A DNA stretch of 35,088 bases. Origin: Dehalococcoidia bacterium. Its GTDB lineage: Bacteria > Chloroflexota > Dehalococcoidia > UBA2979. The notes under the pieces were generated by a model. That model saw only the letters and a list, made by a program, of their open reading frames with translations, did no database searches and had not been told where the DNA came from. The translations under genes were made by a program, and so were the position numbers. Where the stretch lies: assembly GCA_022451865.1 (NCBI GenBank), contig JAKUNM010000010.1, forward strand, positions 1-35,088. Direction: 5' to 3'. Positions 1 to 9,304 of the stretch are shown here, piece after piece. The first letter of the stretch is position 1. Every line of letters starts with the position of its first letter.

Positions 1-1
1 T

Positions 2-262
2 ATGGATCTTACAATTCGCCTTTTACTTGTCATGGGAGCAGTTTTTCAAGTTCCAATTATAGTGATGGGATTAGCAAAATTTGGTGTTGTAAGTGCAAAA
101 AAATTAGCAGGATGGTGGCGTCTAGCCTTAGTGATATCCTTTGCTATATCAGCTATAGTCACCCCCACTCCAGATCCAATAACACAAACCTTAGTAGGCG
201 GCCCAATTTTCATACTCTATCTTGTCGGAATCGGCCTTGCATGGTTAGTAAAGCGCGATTGA
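2..262 (+). CDS. tatC: Sec-independent protein translocase TatC, C-terminal part (5' end cut by window)
   Basis: This is the C-terminal ~86 residues of TatC, the multi-spanning receptor of the twin-arginine translocase, which exports folded proteins across the cytoplasmic membrane. The visible part begins in a membrane helix (VFQVPIIVMGLAKFGVVSA), continues through the TatC-typical segment ending TPTPDPITQ, and closes with a last hydrophobic helix and a short basic tail (KRD). The ATG at position 2 is internal to the gene; TatC proteins are usually about 240-260 residues, so the rest lies upstream of the window. No tatA/tatB is visible. The following 129 bases hold no gene and no clear terminator. 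Confidence 0.88.
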   Translation: MDLTIRLLLVMGAVFQVPIIVMGLAKFGVVSAKKLAGWWRLALVISFAISAIVTPTPDPITQTLVGGPIFILYLVGIGLAWLVKRD

Positions 263-391
263 TAACTGGTCAAACATAGTCAAAAAGAGTTTTACATGTT
301 AGCCTCCGAGATAACGACTGCTATTCATACTAAGCAGATTCAATATTAAAATTGCTGGCAAAAAGTGCCATAGAAAGATTCATTTTTTACT

Positions 392-1012
392 GTGATAACC
401 GAAAATTGGAACCAAATACCAATTGGTGCTCCAGAGGATTTACATCCATTCTATAGAATAGAACAACCGTTCACCGATTTATATAAAAGAATAGCTGATT
501 GCCCAGCATGTGAGTTAGCACGGTTTCGTTCAAAGACTGTCCCCGGTTCAGGACCAAGTACATCAAAATTAATGCTAATTGGTGAGGGGCCAGGACAAAG
601 AGAGGATGAATTAGGGCTACCTTTTGTAGGAAGGTCTGGTAAATTTTTAGAAAAAATGCTTCTCAGCATTGGACTATCAAGACATGATGTCTACATCACT
701 AATGTTGTGAAGTGCAGGCCACCTGCTAATCGAGATCCTCTCACTCAAGAAATAAGTGCATGCGATAATTTTCTACAAGAACAAATTGCAATAGTTAATC
801 CAACTGTTATAGCTACATTGGGACGTTTCTCTATGTCAATTTGGTTTCCAAATGAAAAAATTAGTCAGATCCATGGTGAGGTCAAAAAAATTGATGGAAG
901 ATTGATCATACCTATGTATCACCCTGCAGCAGCATTAAGAAATGGAAGTTTAAGAAAAACAATCCAAGATGACTTCTTGAAAATCAAAGAAACTTTAAAT
1001 GAAACGAAATAA
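392..1012 (+). CDS. Family 4 uracil-DNA glycosylase (iron-sulfur type)
   Basis: This enzyme removes uracil from DNA to start base excision repair. The 206 residues carry the family-4 signature: the GEGPGQREDELGLPFVGR motif (about 64-81), the NVVKCRPPANRDP motif (about 104-116) and the C-terminal motif MYHPAA with His177. Cys37, Cys40, Cys108 and Cys124 are placed as the four 4Fe-4S cluster ligands of this family. The GTG at 392 is the first possible start after an in-frame TAG, and no clear Shine-Dalgarno sequence precedes it, so the exact start is less certain. It is followed after 17 bases by the RNase J gene, whose ribosome site overlaps this gene's stop, suggesting co-transcription. Only the start is in doubt. 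Confidence 0.9.
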   Translation: MITENWNQIPIGAPEDLHPFYRIEQPFTDLYKRIADCPACELARFRSKTVPGSGPSTSKLMLIGEGPGQREDELGLPFVGRSGKFLEKMLLSIGLSRHDVYITNVVKCRPPANRDPLTQEISACDNFLQEQIAIVNPTVIATLGRFSMSIWFPNEKISQIHGEVKKIDGRLIIPMYHPAAALRNGSLRKTIQDDFLKIKETLNETK

Positions 1013-1029
1013 AGGAGACAACGGTAAAC

Positions 1030-2691
1030 ATGTCCACATCTTCTAGCACATTAAGGGTAATTCCTCTAGGTGGCTTAGGCAATATTGGTAGGAACATGAT
1101 GCTATATGAAGTAAACGGTGAGAGCATCGCTGTCGACTGCGGACTTATGTTCCCTGAAGATGAACATTTAGGTGTAGATATCATCATTCCTGATTTCAGT
1201 TATCTAAGAACTACAAAAAATAGATTAAGGGCCCTTTTTCTAACTCATGGCCATGAAGATCACATTGGAGCAGCGGCTTATTTACTAAAAGAATTTAACA
1301 TCCCTGTATACTCCACAAAATTAACCAGAGGATTGCTGCAAGTTAAACTTCAAGATCATCATTTGGCAAATGAGATTGATGTTCAGACATTAGATCCAGG
1401 TAGCAATGTCGATATCGGTAATTTTAATGTCGAATTCTTTCAGGTATCACATTCCATACCTGATTCTGCAGGATTAATTATCAGAACTGATGCAGGTACT
1501 GTAGTCCATACAGGAGATTTCAAAATCGACCACACTCCTATTATGGAACAACACACAGACCTTAATAGATTGGCAGAGGTTGGGAATGAAGGCGTAGCAT
1601 TATTATGTGCAGATTCTACATATGCTGAAATCGAGGGATATACACCATCAGAAACATTAGTAGCAGATAGATTAGAAAATGCTATTGCTAACGCTTCCGG
1701 CCGAATAATTATGACTACTTTTGCATCATTGATTTCGAGAATTCAAATAGTTATCGATGCAGCGATTAAATTCGATAAAAGAATTTTTGTTACTGGACGC
1801 TCAATGGAAAAAAATATCCAAATTTCACGTGATCTAGGATATATTTCTGCGCCAGATCAGGTTTTTATGTCACGTAAAGAAATGCGAGCATTCCCTTCAC
1901 ATAAAACTATTATCATCTGTACAGGCTCACAAGGAGAACCGAATGCTGCCCTGTCAAGAATTGCTCGTGGAAATCATCAATATATAGAAATTCAAGAAGG
2001 AGACACAGTAATTCTCTCCTCAAACCCGGTACCTGGAAATGAGAAATCTGTCTCAAAAAACATTAATCTATTATTCGAAGCTGGTGCTGATGTAATTTAC
2101 AACCAAATTGATAATGTACATGTACGAGGACATGCAGCAAAAGAAGAATTAAAGATCATACAGCGGATTATCCAACCTCAAAATTTTGTACCCATCCATG
2201 GAGAATTTAGGCATTTAGTACATCATGCTCAACTAGCAATCAATTTAGGGATGGATCCTGAAAATGTGTTCGTATTAGAAGACGGAGATGTACTTGAAAT
2301 TAATGAGGATTACTCTGAAATATCTGAACATGTTCCTACAAATTATATATATATAGACCAGCACGGTAACAGTGAGATCAATGAAAACATTATTCATGAA
2401 AGGCAAGAATTAGCTGATAACGGGGTATTAATGGTTACCTTTTTCTTCAATACCAACACAAATAGTTTTGAGATTCCCATATCAATTTCGTCATATGGTT
2501 TCATTCCACTCGAAAATAAAATTGAAATTTATGAAAACATCAAAACATTTTCAAAAACTCTCCTCGACGATGCAAAAAACACAAATATCCAACAAACACA
2601 AGTAAGCATTGAAAAAAAACTTTCACAGTATTTATTTAAACTCACTCGTAGGAAACCTATAGTTCGCGCTAAAATTCTTACACAGTATTAA
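1030..2691 (+). CDS. rnj: Ribonuclease J (metallo-beta-lactamase/beta-CASP RNase)
   Basis: RNase J is an endo- and 5'-3' exoribonuclease that processes rRNA and degrades mRNA in bacteria lacking an RNase E-centred system. The 553-residue length is normal. The metallo-beta-lactamase motif LTHGHEDHIG (residues 71-80) supplies the zinc ligands His73, His75, Asp77 and His78. Further conserved blocks are SHSIPDSAG, HTGDFK, the beta-CASP segment with CTGSQGEP, and IHGEFRHL near residue 397. An AAGGAG ribosome site at the preceding gene's stop supports the ATG at 1030. FtsK follows 52 bases later on the same strand. The domain order matches the family and nothing is missing. Confidence 0.95.
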   Translation: MSTSSSTLRVIPLGGLGNIGRNMMLYEVNGESIAVDCGLMFPEDEHLGVDIIIPDFSYLRTTKNRLRALFLTHGHEDHIGAAAYLLKEFNIPVYSTKLTRGLLQVKLQDHHLANEIDVQTLDPGSNVDIGNFNVEFFQVSHSIPDSAGLIIRTDAGTVVHTGDFKIDHTPIMEQHTDLNRLAEVGNEGVALLCADSTYAEIEGYTPSETLVADRLENAIANASGRIIMTTFASLISRIQIVIDAAIKFDKRIFVTGRSMEKNIQISRDLGYISAPDQVFMSRKEMRAFPSHKTIIICTGSQGEPNAALSRIARGNHQYIEIQEGDTVILSSNPVPGNEKSVSKNINLLFEAGADVIYNQIDNVHVRGHAAKEELKIIQRIIQPQNFVPIHGEFRHLVHHAQLAINLGMDPENVFVLEDGDVLEINEDYSEISEHVPTNYIYIDQHGNSEINENIIHERQELADNGVLMVTFFFNTNTNSFEIPISISSYGFIPLENKIEIYENIKTFSKTLLDDAKNTNIQQTQVSIEKKLSQYLFKLTRRKPIVRAKILTQY

Positions 2692-2743
2692 GCACTACTC
2701 GAGCATATATTCTCAATTTGAGGTCCGTTACGAGGAGAGCAAA

Positions 2744-5227
2744 ATGTCTCGATCAACAAGAAAAAAACAATCGAAAAAAAATATCAATAATTTATTTAAA
2801 AATACATCTTCAATTGTTCGCCCTGAGCTAATTGGAACGATATTCGTCGTAGTTGCTGCCGCCTCAATTCCATTTCTTATTCCACTCGCAGGACTAATTG
2901 CCGATGCACGAGATGAATTAATTCGGCTTTTTGGTTTGCACACATTTACTTTGGTTCTGATCATGGCCAGTATAGGTATCATCTTAGCATTTCGAAAAAA
3001 TGCATTACTCGTCGAACGCAGAAGACATTTAGTGGGATTATCGTTCGTATTACTGTTCCTATCAGGAATCTTAGGATATTGGTATCCAGATAGATTAATT
3101 GGAACAACAGACCTTTCTATATTTTCTGCCGGTGGCAAATTAGGACGCTCACTAACTAATTGGCCTGAAGGGATCTTAATTTGGGTCAGTTCTGGAATCT
3201 TTGGATTTATTTTACTTTGGCCCCATAGTGCATTAGAGATATCAAAAATACCGCCAAAACTATTTGTTCAAGGACTTAGTGCACTTTGGGCGAAAAGAAT
3301 TGATAAATATGTAATACATGTACTAGCTTTGGCTTCTACAATCACTTTTAAGAATATTAAATCACAAATTTTTGACCGTTTCATACCTACTGTCAAAAAT
3401 GAAAAAACTTCAACAGATTCAGATTTTATAACACAAATTGCAGGTCCAAAAACTCCCGAACTAACCCAAAAAAATGAAGTCAATATTGACGAAATGAGTG
3501 AAACACCTATTGAAGAGGATACAGAAATTGAAAAACGACCTGCAGCACAACTTTCTATGGATATGCAAACACCTGCTGATGAAGTACGTCATTCAGATGA
3601 TGGATGGCAACTACCTCCGATAAATGTACTCGCAGAACCATCAGGAAGTGAGTTGGGAACTGTTGATAACGATGCGAGAGCAGATTTAATAATAAAAACA
3701 CTTGCATCTTTTGGCGTTGATGCCACTGTAGTCCAAATTAATCAAGGTCCAACTGTTACTCAATTTGGCGTAGAACCAGGATGGGATATTAAAACCAAAC
3801 TTGTTACTGAAAGAGATGCTTCAGGAGAGATTATTCATGATGATACAGGTGCACCAATACAAAAAGTAACAGAAGTATCCAGAACACGAATCAGGGTTAA
3901 TCGAATTACAGCACTTCAAAATGATCTTGCATTGGCTCTAGCTGCTCCAGCCTTACGAATCGAAGCACCAGTCCCAGGCAAACCTATGGTAGGCATTGAA
4001 GTCCCTAATAGCCAAACTGCCACTGTAACGATGCGAGGATTAGTAGAAACTCCTGAGTATCAATCAGCATTAAAAAAGATGGCGTTACCTATTGCTTTGG
4101 GTGCTGGAGTATCTGGAAGCTCTGTACTAGCAGATTTATCTGGGATGCCTCATCTTCTTATAGCAGGAGCAACAGGGGCAGGGAAATCAGTATGCCTGAA
4201 TTCAATTATCAGCGGTCTGCTTATGCAGCGTTCACCTGAAGAACTACGCTTCGTAATGATAGATCCAAAAAGAGTTGAGCTGGCAGATTTTTCAGAAATT
4301 CCACACTTAGCATTTTCAAGAATTATAGTTGAAATGGATGAAGTAGTCGGCACATTACAAGCAGTAATCAACGAAATGGAATCACGTTATCAAAAATTTG
4401 CACGTGTGGGTGTAAGAAATATCTCTTCTTACAATGAGAAAAATTTGGGAAACACTTCAATGCCATATTGGGTAGTGATAATAGATGAATTAGCAGACCT
4501 AATGATTGCAGCACCTTATCAAGTTGAACAACAGCTTGTCCGTCTTGCACAACTCGCACGAGCAACAGGCATACATCTCATAGTAGCCACTCAACGGCCA
4601 TCTGTTGATGTCATTACTGGATTGATAAAAGCTAACTTCCCTACCAGAATTGCTTTTGCGGTAGCTTCATCAATTGATTCACGAACAGTACTTGATCAAG
4701 GAGGAGCTGAGAAAATGCTTGGAAAAGGAGACATGCTTTATGTACCACCTAACGATCAAAAACCTAAAAGAGTCCAGGGTGTTTATGTTAGTGACAATGA
4801 AATAAAATCACTTGTGGACTTTTGGACAGCTGATAGGTTTTCTAACTTAAAGCCTGAAAATTATGATCAATTACTAAAGGAGGCAAAAGAAATAAATCCG
4901 CACGTTGATGTTAGTTCATCATCGAATTCAGATCCAATGCTCCTAGAAGCAATCGATATAGCAAATAATCAAGAAACAATCTCGACTTCATTACTCCAAA
5001 GAAGGTTACGCATCGGATATCCAAGAGCGGCAAGAATAATGGATAGCCTTGAAGAGCAAGGAATTGTTGATGCAGGTGATGGCAGTAATGCCAGAAAAGT
5101 TATTTCACATTCAGATATACAACAAACAGAACATTCAGATAATGATGAAGAAGATCTTTCAAATTCAATCTCAGAACTTGCAGAAAAAAACCGTCTGGAA
5201 TTCCCAAAACCGTTCGATCAAGATTAA
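2744..5227 (+). CDS. ftsK: DNA translocase FtsK/SpoIIIE
   Basis: FtsK is a membrane-anchored ATPase that pumps chromosomal DNA through the division septum and helps resolve terminus regions. In the 827 residues I see four N-terminal membrane helices (about 31-51, 65-83, 96-113, 142-160), an acidic linker to about residue 285, the alpha-beta motor with Walker A GATGAGKS (475-482) and Walker B VVIIDE (577-582), the ATQRPSVDVITGLIKANFP segment, and a C-terminal winged-helix gamma domain (about 727-785, containing LLQRRLRIGYPRAARIMD) that in this family reads KOPS-like polarity sequences. A GAGGAG ribosome site precedes the ATG. It converges on uvrB with only 12 bases between the stops. Confidence 0.96.
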   Translation: MSRSTRKKQSKKNINNLFKNTSSIVRPELIGTIFVVVAAASIPFLIPLAGLIADARDELIRLFGLHTFTLVLIMASIGIILAFRKNALLVERRRHLVGLSFVLLFLSGILGYWYPDRLIGTTDLSIFSAGGKLGRSLTNWPEGILIWVSSGIFGFILLWPHSALEISKIPPKLFVQGLSALWAKRIDKYVIHVLALASTITFKNIKSQIFDRFIPTVKNEKTSTDSDFITQIAGPKTPELTQKNEVNIDEMSETPIEEDTEIEKRPAAQLSMDMQTPADEVRHSDDGWQLPPINVLAEPSGSELGTVDNDARADLIIKTLASFGVDATVVQINQGPTVTQFGVEPGWDIKTKLVTERDASGEIIHDDTGAPIQKVTEVSRTRIRVNRITALQNDLALALAAPALRIEAPVPGKPMVGIEVPNSQTATVTMRGLVETPEYQSALKKMALPIALGAGVSGSSVLADLSGMPHLLIAGATGAGKSVCLNSIISGLLMQRSPEELRFVMIDPKRVELADFSEIPHLAFSRIIVEMDEVVGTLQAVINEMESRYQKFARVGVRNISSYNEKNLGNTSMPYWVVIIDELADLMIAAPYQVEQQLVRLAQLARATGIHLIVATQRPSVDVITGLIKANFPTRIAFAVASSIDSRTVLDQGGAEKMLGKGDMLYVPPNDQKPKRVQGVYVSDNEIKSLVDFWTADRFSNLKPENYDQLLKEAKEINPHVDVSSSSNSDPMLLEAIDIANNQETISTSLLQRRLRIGYPRAARIMDSLEEQGIVDAGDGSNARKVISHSDIQQTEHSDNDEEDLSNSISELAEKNRLEFPKPFDQD

Positions 5228-5239
5228 TATCTTAGGAAA

Positions 5240-7303
5240 TTATACTCGTGATCTTTTAGAAGACTGTTTTGTATCTTTCCGCATAGAAGAAAGTAAACTT
5301 AATCCTTGAAGTGAATCACTATCTGAAAGATCTCTGCGTAAATCTACTATTTGATCTCTGAGTATTGCTGCACGTTCAAAATCCAACTCTTTAGCAACTT
5401 TTCTCATTTGATTTTCGAGGTCATTAATAACACGTATTGCTTCATCTTTTGGTATATCAACGATCGAAATCGCATCTTTCTCACTATCAATAGCGAATGT
5501 TTGACGTAAATCATCATTGATATCACGTAAAGCCTTTTCGATACCTTGAGGAGTAATACCATGTTCTTGATTATGTTCATCTTGTATTAAGCGGCGCCGA
5601 TTAGTTTCATCAATGGCTGTTTGCATTGACTTTGTTACTACATCAGCATACATAATTATATTTCCTTTTGGATGGCGAGCTGCACGGCCTATAGTTTGAA
5701 TTAGTGCACCACTAGATCTTAAATAGCCTTCTTTATCTGCATCTAAAATGCAAATCAAAGAAACTTCTGGCAAATCTAAACCTTCGCGTAATAAATTTAT
5801 ACCAACTACAACATCATAAATCCCTGATCTTAAATCACGTAAAATTTCAATCCTTTCCAAAGTATCCACTTCAGAATGCAAATAGGTAGATTTGATACCC
5901 ATTTCTTGTAGATATTCATTAAGTTCTTCTGACATTTTCTTAGTAAGTGTAGTGATAAGGCAACGTTCGTTTTTTTTCTTACGCAGATTTATTTCACTTA
6001 ATAAATTATCAATTTGCCCGCTTGTCGGACGAACTTCAACTGTTGGGTCCAAGATTCCAGTTGGCCTAATGACCTGTTGAACTATATGTGATGAAACTGA
6101 AAATTCATATGGTCCAGGGGTAGCAGAGACAAATACAACTTGATTAATTCTATTTTGAAATTCATCAAAATTAAGAGGTCGGTTATCCAGAGCGGAAGGC
6201 AAGCGAAAGCCATGTTCAACTAATGTCCTCTTACGTGACATATCACCTTCATACATCCCGCGAGCTTGAGGTACTGACATATGAGATTCATCAATGACAA
6301 TCAACCAATCATCAGGAAAATAATCGAGCAACGTCCATGGTGTCGATCCAGGCTCACGTCCTGATAAATGACGTGAATAATTTTCAATTCCTGAACAATA
6401 TCCTGTTTCCTTAATTGTTTCTATATCATAACGTGTACGTTCTTCTAGTCTTTGAGCTTCAAGTAATTTGCCTCGGTCCTGAAATTTTTTTGCTTCGACG
6501 CTTAATTCGGTTTCTATAGATAATATTGCCTCCTGTAAACGTTCTTTTGAAGTAACAAAATGTTTTGCAGGATAAATAGATGTATCCTCAAATTCATTTA
6601 ATATTTCACCGCTCAATGGGTCGAGGGTTAAGATTTTTTCAATTTCATCTCCAAAAAAATCAACTCGAATAGCTAGATCATCATACGAAGGAAATATTGT
6701 TAATGAATCACCACGCACTCTAAAAGTTCCACGTAATGTATTCATATCATTCCGCGTATATTGCATTTCAACAAGCTGTCTTATCAAAGATGTACGGTTA
6801 ACATGCCTTCCTTTGAAAAGATTTAAAACAAAAGATTGATATTCACCCGGTTCACCTAAACCGTATATACAGGAGATAGAAGCAACAATAATGACATCCT
6901 GTCTTTCAAATAGTGCACGAGTTGCTGCATGACGCATTTTATCAATTTCATCATTAATATCTGCGTCTTTAGCAATATATGTATCTGTTCGAGGGATATA
7001 GGCTTCAGGTTGATAGTAGTCATAGTAAGAAACAAAATATTCGACAGCATTACTAGGGAAGAAATCTCTGAATTCTGCAACTAATTGCGCAGCTAACGTT
7101 CTATTAGGAGCTAATACAAGAGTAGGTTTTTGATAATTTTCAATTACATTTGCAATAGTAAATGTTTTCCCAGTACCTGTTGCTCCCAGTAATGTCATTG
7201 CAGATACATCATTATTTAATGCTCCAGTTATTTCCGTAACTGCCTGATTTTGATCACCCATCAACTTAAAATCACTAATAATTGAGAATTTATTATTCGA
7301 CAT
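5240..7303 (-). CDS. uvrB: UvrABC excinuclease subunit B
   Basis: UvrB is the damage-verifying helicase-like subunit of nucleotide excision repair; it is loaded by UvrA and recruits UvrC. The 687-residue length is normal. Visible are Walker A GATGTGKT (40-47), the beta-hairpin region [12 protein letters not shown] that inserts between DNA strands, a DESH box ([11 protein letters not shown]), helicase motifs [15 protein letters not shown] and QTIGRAARH, and a C-terminal UVR helical hairpin ([16 protein letters not shown]) for UvrC binding. A GGAG site precedes the ATG. It starts 15 bases after ruvA and is the last gene of the panBC-yebC-ruvCA transcript, so repair and recombination functions are linked here. 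Confidence 0.97.
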   Translation of the reverse strand: MSNNKFSIISDFKLMGDQNQAVTEITGALNNDVSAMTLLGATGTGKTFTIANVIENYQKPTLVLAPNRTLAAQLVAEFRDFFPSNAVEYFVSYYDYYQPEAYIPRTDTYIAKDADINDEIDKMRHAATRALFERQDVIIVASISCIYGLGEPGEYQSFVLNLFKGRHVNRTSLIRQLVEMQYTRNDMNTLRGTFRVRGDSLTIFPSYDDLAIRVDFFGDEIEKILTLDPLSGEILNEFEDTSIYPAKHFVTSKERLQEAILSIETELSVEAKKFQDRGKLLEAQRLEERTRYDIETIKETGYCSGIENYSRHLSGREPGSTPWTLLDYFPDDWLIVIDESHMSVPQARGMYEGDMSRKRTLVEHGFRLPSALDNRPLNFDEFQNRINQVVFVSATPGPYEFSVSSHIVQQVIRPTGILDPTVEVRPTSGQIDNLLSEINLRKKKNERCLITTLTKKMSEELNEYLQEMGIKSTYLHSEVDTLERIEILRDLRSGIYDVVVGINLLREGLDLPEVSLICILDADKEGYLRSSGALIQTIGRAARHPKGNIIMYADVVTKSMQTAIDETNRRRLIQDEHNQEHGITPQGIEKALRDINDDLRQTFAIDSEKDAISIVDIPKDEAIRVINDLENQMRKVAKELDFERAAILRDQIVDLRRDLSDSDSLQGLSLLSSMRKDTKQSSKRSRV

Positions 7304-7318
7304 TATAGATCTCCATGG

Positions 7319-7948
7319 CTAAGCAGGAGCTTGGTTTTCCAATATATACACCAAAAGTTCTTCTAAATTGTTTAATTCTGTACCACTTCGTACAGCGGAC
7401 ATTACTAATTGTTCTGATTCTCGATGGGAGTATTGTAACGTCCTCAAGGCTTCTACAGCATCTTCCACAAGCTGGTTTGTAATTAATGCATTAGGTATAT
7501 CAACTCTCTCCTGGGTATGGATTTGAGCTTCTTCGACTAATTTGCCCTGTAAATTTGCTATCAAAGTTTGTGATAATCTTTCTCCAACTCCAGGTAATTG
7601 TCGAAGTGCTTGATGATCTCCCGACTCAATCCATTGTGCAATTTCATTAATAGGAAAAGTCAATGCGCGGACAGCTTTCACAGGACCAAAATCAGGAACA
7701 TCTATTATCTTTCGAAAAAATTCGCGCTCAGCAAAAGATGGAAATCCTATTAAAAGTGGTGTTGGTTGTCTTTCTGTAACATGATAATAAGTAAATAAAT
7801 TTAATTCTTCATCAATATTATTTTCTGCAATCCATGCCTGCGCAAAAGCAGGGATGAACACCTCGTATGACAAACCAGCTGATTCTATCCAGGCAACTGA
7901 AGATTCAACATTCCACCTTACTAAATGGCCTTTAATACCTACTATCAT
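7319..7948 (-). CDS. ruvA: Holliday junction branch migration protein RuvA
   Basis: RuvA binds Holliday junctions as a tetramer and targets the RuvB motor to them. The 209 residues show the N-terminal OB-fold beginning MIVGIKGHLVRW, two helix-hairpin-helix elements (VPDFGPVKAVRAL and LPGVGERLSQTLI), a variable linker and a C-terminal three-helix domain III (about 160-207, EDAVEALRTLQYSHRE) that contacts RuvB. The ATG overlaps the ruvC stop in an ATGA arrangement, indicating translational coupling. No ruvB follows; uvrB takes the place where ruvB is often found. Confidence 0.94.
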   Translation of the reverse strand: MIVGIKGHLVRWNVESSVAWIESAGLSYEVFIPAFAQAWIAENNIDEELNLFTYYHVTERQPTPLLIGFPSFAEREFFRKIIDVPDFGPVKAVRALTFPINEIAQWIESGDHQALRQLPGVGERLSQTLIANLQGKLVEEAQIHTQERVDIPNALITNQLVEDAVEALRTLQYSHRESEQLVMSAVRSGTELNNLEELLVYILENQAPA

Positions 7949-8466
7949 TCTCTAACCATCGCTAACTCCAAATTAGCATCAGCAAATCTAGTCAATGCAA
8001 CTGCAAAAGCATCACTAACATCAAAAGATTTAACAGCCTCGGAAATCTCTAATTGCATAAAAACCATTTGTTGTACTTGCTCTTTTGTAGCATTCCCAAA
8101 ACCGGCAACAGCTTCTTTTATTGATTTTGGAGCAAATTCATAAACAGGTAATGAAAAATCCGCAGCTGCAATCATTGCAGCTGCACGAGCTTCCCCTATT
8201 GCCATTGCAGAACGGACATTTTTAGCAACGAATTGTTGTTCAACTGCTACTTCAGTTGGTGAATATTCTTTAATTATAGATCGGATTTGTAATGCAATTT
8301 TTCCTAAACGAGCAGAACGAGTCTCTTTTGTTGTTGTCTTTATCTGACCAGAACCGATAGCGGTCAGTGATTGTCCATGCACATGAATAATCCCCCAGCC
8401 TGTAACAGCAAGACCAGGATCAATTCCTAATATTATAATTTCAGCTGGAGAAAATTTATTATCCAC
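7945..8466 (-). CDS. ruvC: Crossover junction endodeoxyribonuclease RuvC
   Basis: RuvC resolves Holliday junctions by symmetric nicking. The 173 residues keep the RNase H-like catalytic carboxylates: Asp16 in ILGIDPGLAVTGWG, Glu76 in VAVEQQF, and Asp149/Asp152 in FDVSDAFAVAL. The GTG start at 8466 is preceded by GGAG four bases upstream and lies 14 bases after yebC. The order yebC-ruvC-ruvA is a widely conserved cluster. The segment encoding AAAMIAAA contains an 11-bp inverted repeat (8162-8184). Confidence 0.94.
   Translation of the reverse strand: MDNKFSPAEIIILGIDPGLAVTGWGIIHVHGQSLTAIGSGQIKTTTKETRSARLGKIALQIRSIIKEYSPTEVAVEQQFVAKNVRSAMAIGEARAAAMIAAADFSLPVYEFAPKSIKEAVAGFGNATKEQVQQMVFMQLEISEAVKSFDVSDAFAVALTRFADANLELAMVRE
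8162..8184. repeat. 11-bp inverted repeat with 1-nt centre inside ruvC
   Basis: GCAGCTGCAAT, a central C, then ATTGCAGCTGC make a perfect palindrome except for the centre base. It encodes the symmetric peptide AAAMIAAA of RuvC, which partly explains it. Confidence 0.9.
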
Positions 8467-8480
8467 GAAACTCCATAAAA

Positions 8481-9233
8481 TTATTCATTCACAGCAGCAA
8501 TGACTGAATCAGAAAATCCGACGTTAGAATGTACTTTAGAAACGTCATCGAGTTCATCAAGTTTCTCTAACATACGTAAAGTTACAATTGCTGATTGATC
8601 ATCTAATTCAACAGTATTTTGTGGCATTTTGATAATATCGGCAGATTCGATTACATAGCCAGCATTACTCAATGCCAATCTAACTTGCTCAATTAAAGCT
8701 GGATCTGTAACAACTTCTACTGACAAGCCATCTTCAGAAACTTCAATTTCATCAGCACCAGCTTCGATTGCTTCCAGTTGTATCTCATCCACATCAGTTC
8801 CTAAAGCATTAACATTAATCAATCCTTTTAGATCAAATTGCCACGCCACTGAGCCATTTTCGGCTAAATTACCACCACTCCGACTAAATACCAAACGAAC
8901 CTCAGCAACTGTTCGATTTTTGTTGTCAGTAACTGTATCTACTAAAATAGCTGTCCCTCCAGGGCCATATCCTTCATATGTAATTTCCTCAAGTTGATCA
9001 GCACCATTATCGCCTGAGCCCTTTTGAACAGCACGGTCAATATTGACATTAGGCATGTTGGAATCTCGAGCTTTTTGAATTGCAAGACGTAAAGCAGAAT
9101 TCATATCGGGATCATTACCAGTTCGTGCAGCCATTGTTATATCTCTAGCAAGTTTTGTAAATAGTTGACTACGCTTCGAATCTGTAGCAGCTTTTTTATG
9201 CTTGATTGAAGACCATTTAGAGTGACCAGACAT
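8481..9233 (-). CDS. yebC: YebC/PmpR family regulatory protein
   Basis: This belongs to the YebC/TACO1 family, described as DNA-binding regulators and, more recently, as factors that help ribosomes through difficult sequences. The start MSGHSKWSSIKHKKAATDSKRS is diagnostic, followed by the conserved MNSALRLAIQKARDSNMPNVNIDRAV block and YEGYGPGG (about residues 85-92). The 250-residue length is normal. AGGGG five bases before the ATG is a good ribosome site. It sits between panC (70 bases upstream) and ruvC, as in many bacteria where yebC precedes ruvC. Which cellular role applies here cannot be read from the sequence. Confidence 0.94.
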   Translation of the reverse strand: MSGHSKWSSIKHKKAATDSKRSQLFTKLARDITMAARTGNDPDMNSALRLAIQKARDSNMPNVNIDRAVQKGSGDNGADQLEEITYEGYGPGGTAILVDTVTDNKNRTVAEVRLVFSRSGGNLAENGSVAWQFDLKGLINVNALGTDVDEIQLEAIEAGADEIEVSEDGLSVEVVTDPALIEQVRLALSNAGYVIESADIIKMPQNTVELDDQSAIVTLRMLEKLDELDDVSKVHSNVGFSDSVIAAVNE

Positions 9234-9304
9234 TTCAACCCCTACAATGTAATAATTAATAGAACAATTCTATGCTAACAAGAAAAAAGACCTTTAGTCA
9301 TTGT

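Noticed and set aside
2728-3138. 136-residue antisense reading frame opposite the ftsK 5' end
   Set aside because: It lies opposite a clear FtsK membrane domain, has no domain pattern, and is best explained as a shadow frame.
5049-5309. Plus-strand frame spanning the ftsK/uvrB junction
   Set aside because: It is low-complexity, overlaps two well-supported genes and lacks a ribosome site.
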